Made by a program: the position numbers and the translations under genes
DNA from: Streptomyces canus 299MFChir4.1
Lineage (GTDB): Bacteria; Actinomycetota; Actinomycetes; Streptomycetales; Streptomycetaceae
NCBI RefSeq assembly: GCF_000383615.1
Contig: NZ_KB911591.1
Location: 1-64,000 of the forward strand
Length of the DNA stretch: 64,000 nucleotides
Direction: 5' to 3'
The notes under the pieces: generated by a model
Databases searched by the model: none
Told to the model about the DNA's origin: nothing
The model's input: only the letters and a program-made list of their open reading frames with translations
In this document: in pieces, positions 17,797 to 26,209 of the stretch
Layout: each line of letters starts with the position of its first letter
How positions within the stretch are numbered: the stretch's first letter is position 1

Positions 17797-17872
17797 TGCT
17801 ACGATTGTTTCGTATCGAAGATAACACGGGATCGTAGCGACGGTAACCCCCGACTCGTATCGATGCTACGAA
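17797..17872. promoter_or_regulatory. cluster of five TCGTAKC half-sites between SDR and TetR genes
   Basis: Three direct copies of TCGTAKCGA occur at 17810, 17832 and 17855, spaced 22 and 23 bases, i.e. about two helix turns. Two reverse copies flank them (TCGTAGCAA at 17797-17805 and TCGTAGCAT at 17864-17872, both minus strand). This arrangement fits cooperative TetR binding that would cover both divergent promoters. Confidence 0.6.
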
Positions 17873-17889
17873 TGGCGTACGGTGGGGGC

Positions 17890-18579
17890 ATGGACGCGAG
17901 GGAAAAGATCCTGGAAGCGGCCACCGAGCTGCTGGCCGGTGCGTCGGCCGCCGATGTCTCCACGCGCGCGGTGTGCGAGAAGGCCGGGGTGGGCGCGCCG
18001 ATGCTCTACCGGCTCTTCGGCGACAAGGCCGGCCTGCTGGCCGCCGTGGTCGACCGGGGATTCGAGCGGTACCTCGCGTCCAAGCGGGCGGCGCGGCCGA
18101 GCGAGGATCCCGTCGAGGACCTGAAGAGCGGCTGGGACAACCACATGCGCTTCGCGCTGGAGCACCCCAGCCACTACCGCCTGATGTACTCGCCCGAGCT
18201 GACCGTGCCACCCGCAGCGGCCCGCGAGGCGCACGACCTGCTGCACGGGATCCTCGAACGCTGCGCGGCCGCAGGGCGGCTGACGGTGCCGCCCGCGCTG
18301 GCCACGCAGATGATCATGTCCGCCAACGTCGGGGCGGCCCTGTCGATGCTGACCAGGCCCGAGCAGTACGCGGACCCGACGTTCTCGCAGCGGCTGCGCG
18401 ACGCGGTGCTGGACTCGGTGACCCGGCGCGCCGACACCGACGCACCGCGCAAGGACGACTCGGTGCCCGTCGCGGCCGCCACCCTCGCGGCCCGGCTGCG
18501 TGCCGACCTGCCGGCGACGCTCACGACGGCCGAGTCGGCCCTGCTCCAGCAGTGGCTGCGGGAACTCTCCGAGAGATGA
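17890..18579 (+). CDS. TetR family transcriptional regulator
   Basis: A 229-residue TetR protein. The N-terminal helix-turn-helix is MDAREKILEAATELLAG followed by STRAVCEKAGVGAPMLYRLFGDKAGLL (residues 29-55). The C-terminal ligand domain has LEHPSHYRLMYSPEL, typical of the TetR_C_33-like group. The ATG at 17890 is preferred to a start nine codons upstream, which falls inside the operator cluster. It is divergent from the SDR gene and most likely represses both. It is convergent with the response regulator; the stops are five bases apart. Confidence 0.91.
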   Translation: MDAREKILEAATELLAGASAADVSTRAVCEKAGVGAPMLYRLFGDKAGLLAAVVDRGFERYLASKRAARPSEDPVEDLKSGWDNHMRFALEHPSHYRLMYSPELTVPPAAAREAHDLLHGILERCAAAGRLTVPPALATQMIMSANVGAALSMLTRPEQYADPTFSQRLRDAVLDSVTRRADTDAPRKDDSVPVAAATLAARLRADLPATLTTAESALLQQWLRELSER

Positions 18580-18583
18580 GGGA

Positions 18584-19267
18584 TCAGCGTTCCTCGGGCG
18601 GCAGCGCCTGCACCAGACCCGACTGATAGGCCATCACGACGAGCTGGGCGCGGTCCCGGGCGCCGAGCTTGGTCATCGCGCGGTGGACGTGGGTGCGCAC
18701 CGTCAGGGGGCTGACGAAGAGCTTCTCGGCGATCTTCTCGTTGGAGTGCCCCTCGGCGACCCACGCCATGACCTCGCGTTCCCGGCCGGTGAGACCGGTC
18801 AGGTCGTCGGCGGCGGCGAGGCGGGTGCCGAGTCCCGGGGCCGCGAGGAAGCGGGTGATCAGGGTGCGGGTGGCGCCGGGGGAGAGCAGGGAGTCACCGG
18901 CAGCCACGGTGCGGATGCCGGAGAGCAGGGCCTCCGCGGTGACGTCCTTGCCGAGGAAACCGCTGGCCCCGGACCGCAGCGCCTGCGCGACGTACTCGTC
19001 GATCTCGAACGTGGTCAGGATCAGCACCCGCGTGTCCGACAGCTCCGGATCCGCGCAGATCACGGAGGTGGCGGCCAGGCCGTCGGTGCCCGGCATGCGG
19101 ATGTCCATCAGGATCACGTCGGGACGGTGGACGCGCGCCAGGTCGACCGCCGCGGCACCGTCGGTGGCCTCCGCGACCACCTCCATGTCGTCACACGAGT
19201 CGATGAGGATCCGGAAGGTGGCCCGCAGCAGAGCCTGGTCGTCGGCGAGCAGTACGCGGATGGTCAT
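18584..19267 (-). CDS. LuxR-type (NarL/FixJ) response regulator
   Basis: A 227-residue two-component response regulator. The receiver domain carries the acidic pair in LLADDQALLR, phospho-acceptor Asp55 in PDVILMDIRMPG, and Thr/Lys switch residues in LILTTFE and FLGKDV. The C-terminal LuxR helix-turn-helix is LTGREREVMAWVAEGHSNEKIAEKLFVSPLTVRTHVHRAMTKL. Its start overlaps by four bases a 63-codon frame that seems to be the relic of its sensor kinase (next entry), so the regulator is now probably an orphan or cross-talks with another kinase. Confidence 0.92.
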   Translation of the reverse strand: MTIRVLLADDQALLRATFRILIDSCDDMEVVAEATDGAAAVDLARVHRPDVILMDIRMPGTDGLAATSVICADPELSDTRVLILTTFEIDEYVAQALRSGASGFLGKDVTAEALLSGIRTVAAGDSLLSPGATRTLITRFLAAPGLGTRLAAADDLTGLTGREREVMAWVAEGHSNEKIAEKLFVSPLTVRTHVHRAMTKLGARDRAQLVVMAYQSGLVQALPPEER

Positions 19268-19455
19268 GGGGTCCGTTCCTGGCGTTCCGGGACAGCGGGG
19301 GCGAGGGGGAGCCGGGGGCGCCCCGCCGGGTCCGGCCGGTCGGCGCCGGGGTGGTCCTCCCCGCTGTACGGCAGCCCGGGCAACCGGAGCCCGGTCGTCA
19401 GGGCGACGACCGTACGGACATGATCGTCGGCGTAGCGCCGCAAGGGGATGCTCAT
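19264..19455 (-). pseudogene. possible remnant of a sensor histidine kinase
   Basis: A 63-codon frame with a good ribosome site (GGAGAGCCC) and ATGA overlap with the response regulator, exactly where the partner kinase should be. The first 25 residues (MSIPLRRYADDHVRTVVAL) resemble the N terminus of Streptomyces NarL-type kinases, then the sequence turns to a Pro/Arg-rich tail with no H-box or ATPase domain. I read it as a kinase gene that has lost almost its whole length by deletion. It could instead be a small unrelated gene. Confidence 0.38.
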
Positions 19456-19666
19456 GGGCTCTCCGGTCGTCCTGGAACCATGGTGGCCGAGGTGCGCCGG
19501 GTGCGGCCGCCGCGACCCGTCCCGGCCGAGTGGGTCACGCGTCCCCACCTTCACGGTCCGGGTCGCCAGTCTTCCCGAACGGAGTCCGTTCGTCGTCGTA
19601 CCACCGCCGACATTCGCGTCTACTGAGAACGCAGTACATGCCGGGGGCCGGATCCTCCCTGGGCAG

Positions 19667-19700
19667 GACCTGACGGCCGCCGGGCGGCGGCCGTCAGGTC
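19667..19700 (-). terminator. strong hairpin after the DHA2 transporter gene
   Basis: GACCTGACGGCCGCC pairs perfectly with GGCGGCCGTCAGGTC around a GGGC loop: a 15-base stem starting eight bases after the transporter stop. No U-run follows, as is usual for Streptomyces terminators. Confidence 0.75.
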
Positions 19701-19707
19701 GGGAGCG

Positions 19708-21189
19708 TCAGCGTCCGGACGCGGTACCGGCCGACGTCTCCGCGGCCGGTGCCGAGGCCGCAGCCGGGACCGCGGCGCGCGGGCGCGGGATGAAGGAGGC
19801 GAGGGCGAAGGCGAGGAGCGCGGCACCCGCGCCGAGCGCCATGACGGTCTTGAAGCCGTTCTCGGAGGGCAGCGCGTAGCCACCCAGATCGATGGTCATC
19901 TGGGCCAGTACGACACCGGCGAGGGCGCTCGCCGTCGACGTGCCGATGGACCGCATCAGCGTGTTGAGGCTGTTGGCGGCCGCCGTCTCGGAGGCGGGCA
20001 CGGCGCCCATGATGAGGGCGGGCATGGAGCCGTACGTGAACCCGATGCCGGCGCCGATCACGCAGGACACCAGCACCAGGTGCCAGACCGCGGACATCAG
20101 CACGATGTTCAGCCCGTAGCCGGCGGCCACGATCAGCGCGCCGATCATGAGCGTGACCTTCGGACCCTTGGCCTTGGAGACGGCCGCGGAGACCGGCGCC
20201 AGGGCCATCATCACCAGGCCGGACGGGGCCATGACCAGGCCGGCGGTCAGCAGGGACCTGCCCAGGCCGTAGCCCGTCTGGGTGGGCAGCTGGAGCAGCT
20301 GCGGCAGTACCAGCGACATCGCGAACATCGAGAAGCCGATCGCGATCGACGCGAGGTTGGTGAAGAGCACCTGGCGGCGGGCGGTGGTGCGCAGGTCGAC
20401 CAGTGGCTGGGCGGTGCGCAGTTCGAAGAAGCCCCAGGCCAGCAAAATGATCACGGCGGCGACGAACAGGCCGAGCGTGGTGCCGCTGGTCCATCCCCAG
20501 TCGGCGCCCTTGGAGACGGCGAGCAGCAGGGAGACCAGTCCTGCGGCCATCCCGACCGCGCCGACCGCGTCGAAGCGGCCGCCGGTGCGCACCTGCGACT
20601 CCGGCACGAACGCGAGAACCAGGACCAGGGCGATCGCGCCCATCGCGGCCGAGGCCCAGAACAGGACGTGCCAGTCGAAGTTGTCCGCGATCAGCGCGGC
20701 GGTCGGCAGGCCCAGGGCGCCGCCGACGCCGAGGGAGGCGCTCATCAGCGCGGTCGCACCCGCCAGGCGCTCGGCGGGCAGTTCGTCGCGCATGATGCTG
20801 ATGCCGAGCGGGATGACACCTGAGGACAGGCCCTGCAGGGCGCGGCCGACGATCATCGGGACCAGGGCGTCGCTGAGTCCGCAGACCACCGATCCGACCA
20901 CCAGCATCACGACGCTGACCAACAGCATCCGGCGCTTGCCGAACATGTCGCCGAGCCGCCCGACGACCGGGGTGGCGACCGCTGCCGCGAGCAGGGTGGC
21001 GGTGACCGCCCATGCGGTGTCCGAGGCCGGGGCGTCGAGCAGCCTGGGCAGCTCCGGCACGATCGGGATCACCAGGGTCTGCATCAACGAGACGACGATT
21101 CCGGCGAAGGCCAGCACCGCCACCACGGCGTTCGGACGCGGCGGGGCCACGGCACCCGGGTCGGTGGAGCCGGCGGGAGCGTCGGACAT
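19708..21189 (-). CDS. DHA2 family MFS multidrug exporter
   Basis: A 493-residue, 14-segment proton antiporter of the EmrB/QacA group. The helix 2-3 loop motif is GRLGDMFGKRRMLL (motif A), helix 4 has GRALQGLSSGVIPLG, and helix 5 contains LGVGGALGLPTAALIADNFDWHVLFW (motif C region). The C-terminal tail is Ala-rich and cytoplasmic. The ATG follows GGAGGCCCTTCC. It is divergent from a TetR gene with a palindrome between them, the standard drug-efflux arrangement. The substrate cannot be inferred. Confidence 0.94.
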   Translation of the reverse strand: MSDAPAGSTDPGAVAPPRPNAVVAVLAFAGIVVSLMQTLVIPIVPELPRLLDAPASDTAWAVTATLLAAAVATPVVGRLGDMFGKRRMLLVSVVMLVVGSVVCGLSDALVPMIVGRALQGLSSGVIPLGISIMRDELPAERLAGATALMSASLGVGGALGLPTAALIADNFDWHVLFWASAAMGAIALVLVLAFVPESQVRTGGRFDAVGAVGMAAGLVSLLLAVSKGADWGWTSGTTLGLFVAAVIILLAWGFFELRTAQPLVDLRTTARRQVLFTNLASIAIGFSMFAMSLVLPQLLQLPTQTGYGLGRSLLTAGLVMAPSGLVMMALAPVSAAVSKAKGPKVTLMIGALIVAAGYGLNIVLMSAVWHLVLVSCVIGAGIGFTYGSMPALIMGAVPASETAAANSLNTLMRSIGTSTASALAGVVLAQMTIDLGGYALPSENGFKTVMALGAGAALLAFALASFIPRPRAAVPAAASAPAAETSAGTASGR

Positions 21190-21231
21190 GGAAGGGCCTC
21201 CAAGGGGAGCGGGGCGGGTTCCGGGATAAAT

Positions 21232-21251
21232 TAAGTCAGGTGATTGACTTA
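21232..21251. promoter_or_regulatory. putative TetR operator between DHA2 exporter and regulator
   Basis: TAAGTCA and TGACTTA form perfect 7-base arms around six bases, 43 bases before the exporter start, in the only AT-rich part of the 319-base gap 21190-21508. The rest of the gap shows no gene. The site is placed to block the exporter promoter. Confidence 0.6.
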
Positions 21252-21508
21252 GAGTACTGGGTGCGGCTGTCGTGGTCGTGCGGTGGCCGCCGGGGGTGGC
21301 GAGGAGGGGGTCGGTCCTGGAGCGCGAGGCGCCCGTGCCGAGCCGCTGCGAGAAGGGCGGCGCTCGCGTGCGTTGTCCCGCGCGCCGTTCCCGACCTGCT
21401 GTTGCGTAGGCTTCCGGCACTGGAACTCGCCGCACCGCCGGCGGACCTCAGGCGGCTCGAGGGACTGGCCGTCGGAGGGTTCTGCGAAGTCCCGGTGCGG
21501 TGGTGAGC

Positions 21509-22162
21509 ATGGCGGGCAGGACGGTACGCGAGGAACAGGTCAGCGCGACCCGGGAGCTGATCCTGACCGCGGCCGAGCGCCTCTTCGCCGAGCGCGGTGT
21601 CCTCGCGGTGTCCAACCGGCAGGTCAGCGAGGCCGCGGGGCAGGGCAACAACGCCGCGGTCGGTTACCACTTCGGCACCAAGGCCGACCTGGTCCGGGCG
21701 ATCGCCCGCAAGCACCAGGTCCGTGTCGAGTCGATCCGCGCCCGGCTGCTGGCCGGGGCCCGCGGCTCCACGGACGTACGCGACTGGGTGGACTGCCTGG
21801 TCCGGCCCGTGCTCGAACATCTCGCGGAGCTGGGCAGCCCCACGTGGTTCGCCCGGTTCTGCGCACAGGTCATGACCGACCCGGTGCTCCAGCAGATCAT
21901 GGTCGAGGAGTCCATGACCTCGCCCTCGCTCCAGCAGATCGTCGAGGGCCTGAACCGCTGTCTGCCCGAACTGCCCGCCGACGTCCGCGCCGAGCGCGGC
22001 GAGATGGCCCGCCATCTGATCGTGCACATGGCCGCCGACCGCGAACGGGCCCTCGCCGACAACACCCCGACGCCCCGTGCCAGCTGGCACGACGCCGCCA
22101 CCGGACTCGGTGACGTCGTGGTCGCCATGTGGACGGCTCCGGTCACTCCGACCGGAGCGTGA
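21509..22162 (+). CDS. TetR family transcriptional regulator
   Basis: A 217-residue TetR protein. The DNA-binding domain reads VSATRELILTAAERLFAERG then SNRQVSEAAGQGNNAAVGYHFGTKADLV, with the canonical Tyr-His-Phe turn at about residue 52. The C-terminal part (ELGSPTWFARFCAQVMTDP) is of the AefR/TetR_C_17-like type seen beside exporters. The ATG at 21509 with GGTGGTGAGC is chosen; a GTG three codons earlier is possible. It most likely represses the divergent DHA2 exporter through the site at 21232-21251. Confidence 0.9.
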   Translation: MAGRTVREEQVSATRELILTAAERLFAERGVLAVSNRQVSEAAGQGNNAAVGYHFGTKADLVRAIARKHQVRVESIRARLLAGARGSTDVRDWVDCLVRPVLEHLAELGSPTWFARFCAQVMTDPVLQQIMVEESMTSPSLQQIVEGLNRCLPELPADVRAERGEMARHLIVHMAADRERALADNTPTPRASWHDAATGLGDVVVAMWTAPVTPTGA

Positions 22163-22453
22163 CGGCGTTACTCGAGTGGGGCAATGAGGCCGCTGGGGTG
22201 AGGGGAGTGCCCTCCCCGCGAACGGACCCTCTCCATGCACGGCACGTCCAGCGACAGGCCCGCCGTCGCCCGTGGTGCCGGTTCGCGCCTCCTGGCTGCA
22301 GGACGTGGCTGAACTGGGCGCTGCCGGGCCGGCGTTGGCCGCCGTCGGCTGGATCGGAGGGTGCCGTGGCGGCACGCTGAACTACCGCGATCCCTCTCCT
22401 GCGCCATCGACGACGAGACCGCGGAGGTCGTACCGGCCGGCACCCGCCGAGCC

Positions 22454-22650
22454 TCATCCCGCGGGGACGAGCCGCTCGGCCGGAGTGGGTTCACGCAGCC
22501 CGCGCAGCAGCAGGCCGCCCAGCGCGGGCAGGACGATCAGCGGCACCAGGGCGGTCCGCAGGGACGCGGTGTCGGCCAGAGCTCCCAGCGCCGGGGCGGC
22601 CAGCCCGCCGACGCTCACCGTCAGACCCAGCGTCACGCCGCTCGCCGCGC
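22454..22650 (-). pseudogene. C-terminal fragment of an MFS transporter
   Basis: About 65 codons match the last two membrane helices of an MFS permease: SGVTLGLTVSVGGLAAPALG, then SLRTALVPLIVLPALGGLLL and the terminal RGLREPTPAERL before a TGA. Everything upstream of the eleventh helix is missing. Homology stops at about 22648, exactly where homology to an AraC regulator begins on the other strand. About 290 bases between the TetR stop and this fragment hold no recognisable gene, only a small GGGGAG/CTCCCC hairpin at 22202-22217. Confidence 0.65.
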
Positions 22651-22862
22651 TCAGCCGACTCTTCCGCACCGAGTTCGGCATGACCTTCCCGCAGTGGCGC
22701 ACCCAGTCACGCCTCTACCACGCCCTGCGCATGCTCGCCGACGACGTCCCCGTGACGACCGTGGCCCACCGCTGCGGCTGGTCCTCCGCGAGCGCCTTCA
22801 TCGACGTCTTCCGCCGCTCCTTCGGCTGCACCCCGGGCACCCACAACCGCTGCTCCCCGTAA
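22650..22862 (+). pseudogene. C-terminal fragment of an AraC family regulator
   Basis: About 70 codons match the second half of an AraC DNA-binding domain: LSRLFRTEFGMTFPQWR, LYHALRMLADDVPVTTVAHRCGWSSASAFIDVFRRSFG and the end GTHNRCSP before TAA. The cupin sensor domain and first helix-turn-helix are missing. Since an MFS C-terminal fragment ends at the same point on the opposite strand, one deletion seems to have removed both N-terminal halves and the promoter region of a divergent MFS/AraC pair. Confidence 0.7.
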
Positions 22863-22934
22863 CGACGGAGCCCGCCGAAGGAGGTACCCGTACCGTCCAG
22901 TAATGTGCGCGGCAGCCCCCCCGAAGGAGGAACC

Positions 22935-23315
22935 GTGCCACGGTCCCCACGCTCGCCCCTGCTGCTCGCCGGTCTGCTGGCCACCGGGGGTGTCGCCCAC
23001 TTCGCCGCGCCACGCTCGTTCGACGCGACCATCCCGAAGGCCCTGCCCGGCAAGCCCCGGACCTGGACCTACGCGAGCGGTGCCGTGGAGCTCGCGCTCG
23101 CCGCCGGTCTGGCGCTGCCCAGGACCCGGCGCACCGCCGCGCTCGCCACCGCCGCCTTCTTCGTCGGGGTGTTCCCCGCCAACGTCAAGATGGCCGTCGA
23201 CTGGCGCCACCGCCCGACCCCCCAGAAGGCGGCCGCCCTCGGACGGCTGCCGCTGCAACTGCCGCTCGTGCTGTGGGCACGCGGTATCGCGAAGAACGGG
23301 GAGGGCCGGGCATGA
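22935..23315 (+). CDS. DoxX family membrane protein
   Basis: A 126-residue membrane protein with four hydrophobic segments: LLLAGLLATGGVAHFAA, the AVELALAAGLALPRT helix with its conserved Glu, AALATAAFFVGVFPANVKMAVDW, and LPLQLPLVLWARGI. The pattern HFAAPRSFDATIPKALPGKPRTWTY is typical of Streptomyces DoxX-like proteins, small membrane proteins linked to oxidative stress. The GTG has the ideal site GAAGGAGGAACC. It overlaps the peroxiredoxin gene by four bases, which supports a shared redox role. Confidence 0.87.
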   Translation: MPRSPRSPLLLAGLLATGGVAHFAAPRSFDATIPKALPGKPRTWTYASGAVELALAAGLALPRTRRTAALATAAFFVGVFPANVKMAVDWRHRPTPQKAAALGRLPLQLPLVLWARGIAKNGEGRA

Positions 23316-23779
23316 GCAAGGCACCGGAGACCGGCGACACCGTCGAGGACTTCGAGCTCCCCGACGAGACCGGCACCAGCCGCAAGCTGTCCGAACTGCT
23401 CGCCGACGGCCCCGTCGTCCTCTTCTTCTACCCCGCCGCCCTGACCGCCGGCTGCACCGCGGAGGCCTGCCACTTCCGCGACCTGGCCGCCGAGTTCGCC
23501 GCCGCCGGCGCGCAGCCGGTCGGCGTCAGCGGCGACACCGTCGAACGCCAGCAGGAGTTCGCCGGACAACACACCCTCGGCATGCCCCTCCTGTCCGACG
23601 CCGACGGCAAGGTACGCGAGCTGTTCGGCGTCAAGCGGGGCTTCTCCCTGGCACCCACCAAGCGGGTCACCTTCGTCATCGCCGAGGACCGCACCGTGCT
23701 GGAGGTCGTCCGCAGCGAACTGCGCATGAACACCCACGCCGACCGCGCCCTCGCCGCTCTCCGCGAACGCGGAAAGTGA
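23312..23779 (+). CDS. bcp: peroxiredoxin, BCP/PrxQ type
   Basis: A 155-residue thiol peroxidase that reduces peroxides through a peroxidatic cysteine. Cys48 sits in PAALTAGC (the PxxxTxxC motif) and the resolving Cys53 follows in TAEACHFRD, the PrxQ spacing; the Arg of the active site is in VVRSELRMNTH. Start ATG overlaps the DoxX stop, with GGGGAGGG upstream. The partner reductant (thioredoxin) is not encoded nearby. Confidence 0.93.
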   Translation: MSKAPETGDTVEDFELPDETGTSRKLSELLADGPVVLFFYPAALTAGCTAEACHFRDLAAEFAAAGAQPVGVSGDTVERQQEFAGQHTLGMPLLSDADGKVRELFGVKRGFSLAPTKRVTFVIAEDRTVLEVVRSELRMNTHADRALAALRERGK

Positions 23780-23812
23780 CGGCCTGAGGACGCAGAAGAC
23801 CCGCAGTCCCCC

Positions 23813-23836
23813 GTTTCGGTTGAACCGGCCGGGCAA
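23813..23836 (+). promoter_or_regulatory. weak SigB-type promoter match before the SpoIIE gene
   Basis: GTTT, 14 bases, GGGCAA lies 18 bases before the ATG at 23855. It fits GNNT-N14-GGGTAC/T with two mismatches in the -10 part. Only suggestive. Confidence 0.28.
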
Positions 23837-23854
23837 AAGAACGATCCTGAACAA

Positions 23855-26200
23855 ATGGTGCACGGCTCTGCTGCGGCGATCGTCGATACCCGGGGTGTGG
23901 TGCGGGGCTGGAGCGAGGGCGCCCGCGAACTGACGGGATACCCGGCCGACGAGGTGGTGGGCCGCCCGGCCCGCGACCTGCTCACCGAGGCCCCGACCGC
24001 CGATGCCGTCGCGGATCTGGTCGGCACCGTCGTGCTGCGCCGCCGCGACGGCTCGTCCGTCGCGCTGCTGCTCAGCGCCTGTGCCGTGCTCGGTGAGGAC
24101 GGCGAACCCTCCAGCTACATGATCACCGCCGAGGCCCCAGGGGGCTCCGAACCGACCCTGGCGGGTCAGGCCTTCCAGCAGGCGTCCCTGGCCATGTCGG
24201 TCTTCGACGCGCGTCAGCACTACCTGCGGCTGAACGACACGGCCTGCCGGATCATGGGCGTACCGCAGGAGGCGCTGCTGGGGCAGCACTTCCCGGAGAG
24301 CGTGGAGGACGCCCCGGCGCATCGCGGCTGGCTCGCGCATCTGCGACAGGTCGTCGACACAGGCCGTCCGGTTCGCTACGAGAGTTTCACCGGGGCTCCC
24401 GCGCTGAACCGGGAGCACGCCTGGACCACCGACATGTGGCCCCTGCGGGACGGCGACGGCGAGGTCCACGCGGTGGCCATCGCGTCGTTCGACAGCACCG
24501 AGCAGTACTGGGCCCGGCAGCGACTCCTCCTGCTCAACGAGGCCGCGGCCACCATCGGCACCACCCTCGACGTGGTACGCACCGCCGAGGAGCTCATCGA
24601 ACTCCTCGTGCCCCGCTACGCCGACTTCGCCAGCGTCGACCTGCTCGAATGGGTCCTCGGCGCGGACGAACCGCATACCCTTCTGGAGGGCGACATCGCC
24701 CTGCGCCGCGTCGCCCACGGCTCCGCCCACGAAGGTACCCCCGAGGCCGCCGTCCACCTGGGTGCGGCAGACGTCTACCACGCTTCCTCCCCACCCGCGC
24801 GGGCGGTGCGGGAGGGCCGGGCCGCCGTCAGCCAGGCCGGTGAGCCCGACTTCATGCGCTGGGTCGCCGAGCGCAACTCCCGCGCCCCGGCCGGCCGCTC
24901 CTACCGCAAGGGCGTCCACTCCCTGCTCGCCGTGCCGCTCAGGGCCCGCGGCACCACCCTCGGGGTCGCGGTCGCCGTCCGTATCGCCCACCCCGACGAC
25001 TTCGGCGACGACGACGCCGTCCTCGGCGAGGAACTCGCCAGCCGGGCCGCCGTCTGCATCGACAACGCCCGCCGCTTCGCCCGTGAGCGCACCACCGCCC
25101 TGGCCCTGCAGAACAGCCTGCTGCCGCGCGGCCTGCCCGGACAGGCCGTCGTCGAGGTGGCCCACCGCTATCTGCCCTGCGGCTCGATGGCCGGCGTCGG
25201 CGGCGACTGGTTCGATGTCATCCCGCTCTCCGGCAGCCGCGTCGCCCTCGTCGTCGGCGACGTCGTCGGACACGGCATCCCCTCCTCGGCGACCATGGGC
25301 CGCCTGTGCACGGCTGTCCGCACCCTCGCCGACGTCGACCTGCCGCCCGACGAGCTCCTCACCCACCTCGACGACCTGGTCACCCACCTCGCCTCGGACG
25401 ACCGCGACGCCGAGGCCGCCGAACTGGGCGCCACCTGCCTCTACGCCGTCTACGACCCCGTCTCGCGCCGCCTCACCACGGCCGCCGCCGGCCACCCGCC
25501 GCCCGCCGTCGTCCTGCCCGACGGCACCGCGAGCCTCGTCCCGCTGAGCGCGGGGCCCCCGCTCGGCGTCGGCGGACTGCCCTTCGAGGCCACGGAGATC
25601 GAACTGCCCGAGGGAGCCGTCGTCGCCCTCTACACCGACGGGCTCATCGAGGACCGGGACCGCGACGTCGACCACGCCACCGAGGAACTGTGCCGCGCGC
25701 TCACCGCCCGGACCGACACCCTCGACGACCTGTGCGACACCGTCCTGAAGGCCGTACTGCCCGAAGAACCCGGCGACGACGTGGCCCTGCTGCTGGCCCG
25801 GACCCGGGCTCTCGGCGCGGACCGGGTCGCCACCTGGGACGTCGAACCCGACCCCGCGCACGTGGCCGCGACCCGGCAGGCCGCCATCGAGCAACTGACC
25901 GCCTGGGGACTGGAGGAAGCCTCCTTCGTCACCGAACTCGTCGTCAGCGAACTGGTCACCAACGCCATCCGCTACGGCGAACCGCCCATCCAGCTGCGCC
26001 TGATCCGGGACCGCACCCTCATCTGCGAGGTCTCCGACGGCAGTTCCACCTCACCGCACCTGCGGCGCGCCCACGCCTTCGACGAGGGCGGCCGCGGGCT
26101 GTTGCTGGTCGCCCAGCTCACCCAGCGCTGGGGGAGCAGGCAGACCGGCAGCGGCAAGACGATCTGGGCCGAGCAGTCCCTGGAACCGCCCGACCTCTGA
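23855..26200 (+). CDS. PAS-PAS-GAF-SpoIIE phosphatase with C-terminal HATPase domain
   Basis: A 781-residue multidomain signalling protein. Order: PAS (about 5-100, GWSEGARELTGYPADEVVG), second PAS (about 110-230, SLAMSVFDARQHYLRLNDTACRIMGVP), GAF (about 235-400), PP2C/SpoIIE phosphatase (about 430-650; GGDWFDVIPL near 449 and GDVVGHG near 469 hold the metal-binding Asp residues; YTDGLIEDRD later), and a RsbW-like ATPase (about 660-780; ELVTNAIRYGEPP, GRGLLLVAQLT). Such Streptomyces proteins dephosphorylate anti-anti-sigma factors and may also kinase or bind partners, so it could act on SigB-type factors like the one at 5705-6496. No membrane segment. Confidence 0.93.
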   Translation: MVHGSAAAIVDTRGVVRGWSEGARELTGYPADEVVGRPARDLLTEAPTADAVADLVGTVVLRRRDGSSVALLLSACAVLGEDGEPSSYMITAEAPGGSEPTLAGQAFQQASLAMSVFDARQHYLRLNDTACRIMGVPQEALLGQHFPESVEDAPAHRGWLAHLRQVVDTGRPVRYESFTGAPALNREHAWTTDMWPLRDGDGEVHAVAIASFDSTEQYWARQRLLLLNEAAATIGTTLDVVRTAEELIELLVPRYADFASVDLLEWVLGADEPHTLLEGDIALRRVAHGSAHEGTPEAAVHLGAADVYHASSPPARAVREGRAAVSQAGEPDFMRWVAERNSRAPAGRSYRKGVHSLLAVPLRARGTTLGVAVAVRIAHPDDFGDDDAVLGEELASRAAVCIDNARRFARERTTALALQNSLLPRGLPGQAVVEVAHRYLPCGSMAGVGGDWFDVIPLSGSRVALVVGDVVGHGIPSSATMGRLCTAVRTLADVDLPPDELLTHLDDLVTHLASDDRDAEAAELGATCLYAVYDPVSRRLTTAAAGHPPPAVVLPDGTASLVPLSAGPPLGVGGLPFEATEIELPEGAVVALYTDGLIEDRDRDVDHATEELCRALTARTDTLDDLCDTVLKAVLPEEPGDDVALLLARTRALGADRVATWDVEPDPAHVAATRQAAIEQLTAWGLEEASFVTELVVSELVTNAIRYGEPPIQLRLIRDRTLICEVSDGSSTSPHLRRAHAFDEGGRGLLLVAQLTQRWGSRQTGSGKTIWAEQSLEPPDL

Positions 26201-26209
26201 TCGCCGCGC

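Noticed and set aside
22202..22217. GGGGAG/CTCCCC hairpin as terminator of the TetR gene
   Set aside because: Six-base stem, 40 bases after the stop; such short stems are common by chance at this GC content.
23069..25894. A 941-codon minus-strand open frame opposite the SpoIIE gene
   Set aside because: Same reason; the plus strand carries PAS, GAF, PP2C and HATPase motifs.
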